Below, in pieces: positions 13,439-13,530 of a stretch of DNA of 13,530 nucleotides. The notes under the pieces were generated by a model, which saw only the letters and a list, made by a program, of their open reading frames with translations, was not told the DNA's origin and made no database searches. The first letter of the stretch is position 1, and each line of letters opens with the position of its first letter. The position numbers and the translations under genes were made by a program. The stretch comes from an uncultured Collinsella sp. (GTDB lineage Bacteria; Actinomycetota; Coriobacteriia; Coriobacteriales; Coriobacteriaceae): positions 1-13,530 of the forward strand of contig UQZU01000043.1 of NCBI GenBank assembly GCA_900545665.1, in the 5' to 3' direction.

Positions 13439-13464
13439 AAAAACGCCGATGTTTTGGCATCGCC
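13439..13464 (-). terminator. Possible terminator of a gene right of the window
   Basis: Read on the minus strand, CGATG, 6-base loop, CATCG (with one outer G-C pair beyond a mismatch) is followed by GTTTTTG. It could end a minus-strand transcript arriving from beyond position 13530. The stretch 13300-13530 contains no convincing gene on either strand. Confidence 0.4.
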
Positions 13465-13507
13465 AGCGAACGGGCCGCATTTGAGACAAGGTGACGTGAA
13501 ACGAAAG

Positions 13508-13530
13508 GGCGCTGACCTTCTGGTCGCGCC
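13508..13530. other. Strong stem-loop at the right window edge
   Basis: GGCGC (13508-13512), a bulged T, GACC, loop TTCT, GGTC and GCGCC (13526-13530) form a nine-pair hairpin cut off exactly at the window end. If T-rich sequence follows, it is a plus-strand terminator or part of a bidirectional one; this cannot be seen from here. Confidence 0.5.

Noticed and set aside
1..13530. CRISPR array, rRNA or tRNA gene, complete insertion sequence
   Set aside because: No regularly spaced short repeats with unique spacers, no RNA gene core and no transposase gene were seen. The only mobility gene is the truncated integrase.

Overview
The window looks like chromosome of a high-GC member of the Coriobacteriia, most likely Collinsella or a close relative. 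This rests on high-GC codon use, strong AGGAGG-type ribosome binding sites, short dispersed 'GGGGACGTTC...ACTAGTC' repeats next to stop codons, and the housekeeping gene set. It is an inference from style; no marker gene for taxonomy is present.

Positions 1-7420 are accessory. A 54-bp repeat occurs twice at the left edge (1-54, 153-206) and once at the right edge (7366-7419). Between the copies lies a minus-strand cluster running 5587->287. It encodes a tandem double ABC permease broken by one in-frame TAG (5201-5569 and 3347-5200), a stand-alone ABC ATPase (2601-3341), a permease-ATPase fusion (633-2447) and a small exported tyrosine-rich protein (287-631), closed by a strong terminator. The three permease modules are recognisably homologous. 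The layout resembles peptide (bacteriocin/lantibiotic-type) export or immunity loci, but the small protein matches no family I recognise. Divergent from this cluster is a two-gene plus-strand unit: a DUF2975-type membrane protein and a YozG-like XRE repressor. A perfect palindrome sits between the two promoter regions. Directly after the repressor stop codon, and in the same frame, comes the catalytic half of a tyrosine recombinase that has lost its N-terminal part. This suggests that a deletion or an integration event shaped the region.

Positions 7420-13530 are housekeeping. On the plus strand are an ACT-domain (UPF0237-type) protein, a citrate synthase with its terminator, and a Cof-type HAD phosphatase. 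On the minus strand are a second Cof-type HAD phosphatase and an adenine deaminase. The second HAD gene sits between two 48-bp inverted repeats that overlap the stop codons of both flanking genes, and its ribosome binding site lies in a long leader hairpin. The adenine deaminase has a terminator hairpin between its likely promoter and its start codon, suggesting attenuation control.

The best candidate for something undescribed is the 287-6478 unit: small secreted protein, multi-module ABC exporter and divergent DUF2975/XRE regulator. The most testable local oddities are the in-frame TAG in the permease, the repressor-TAG-integrase junction, and the two leader hairpins.
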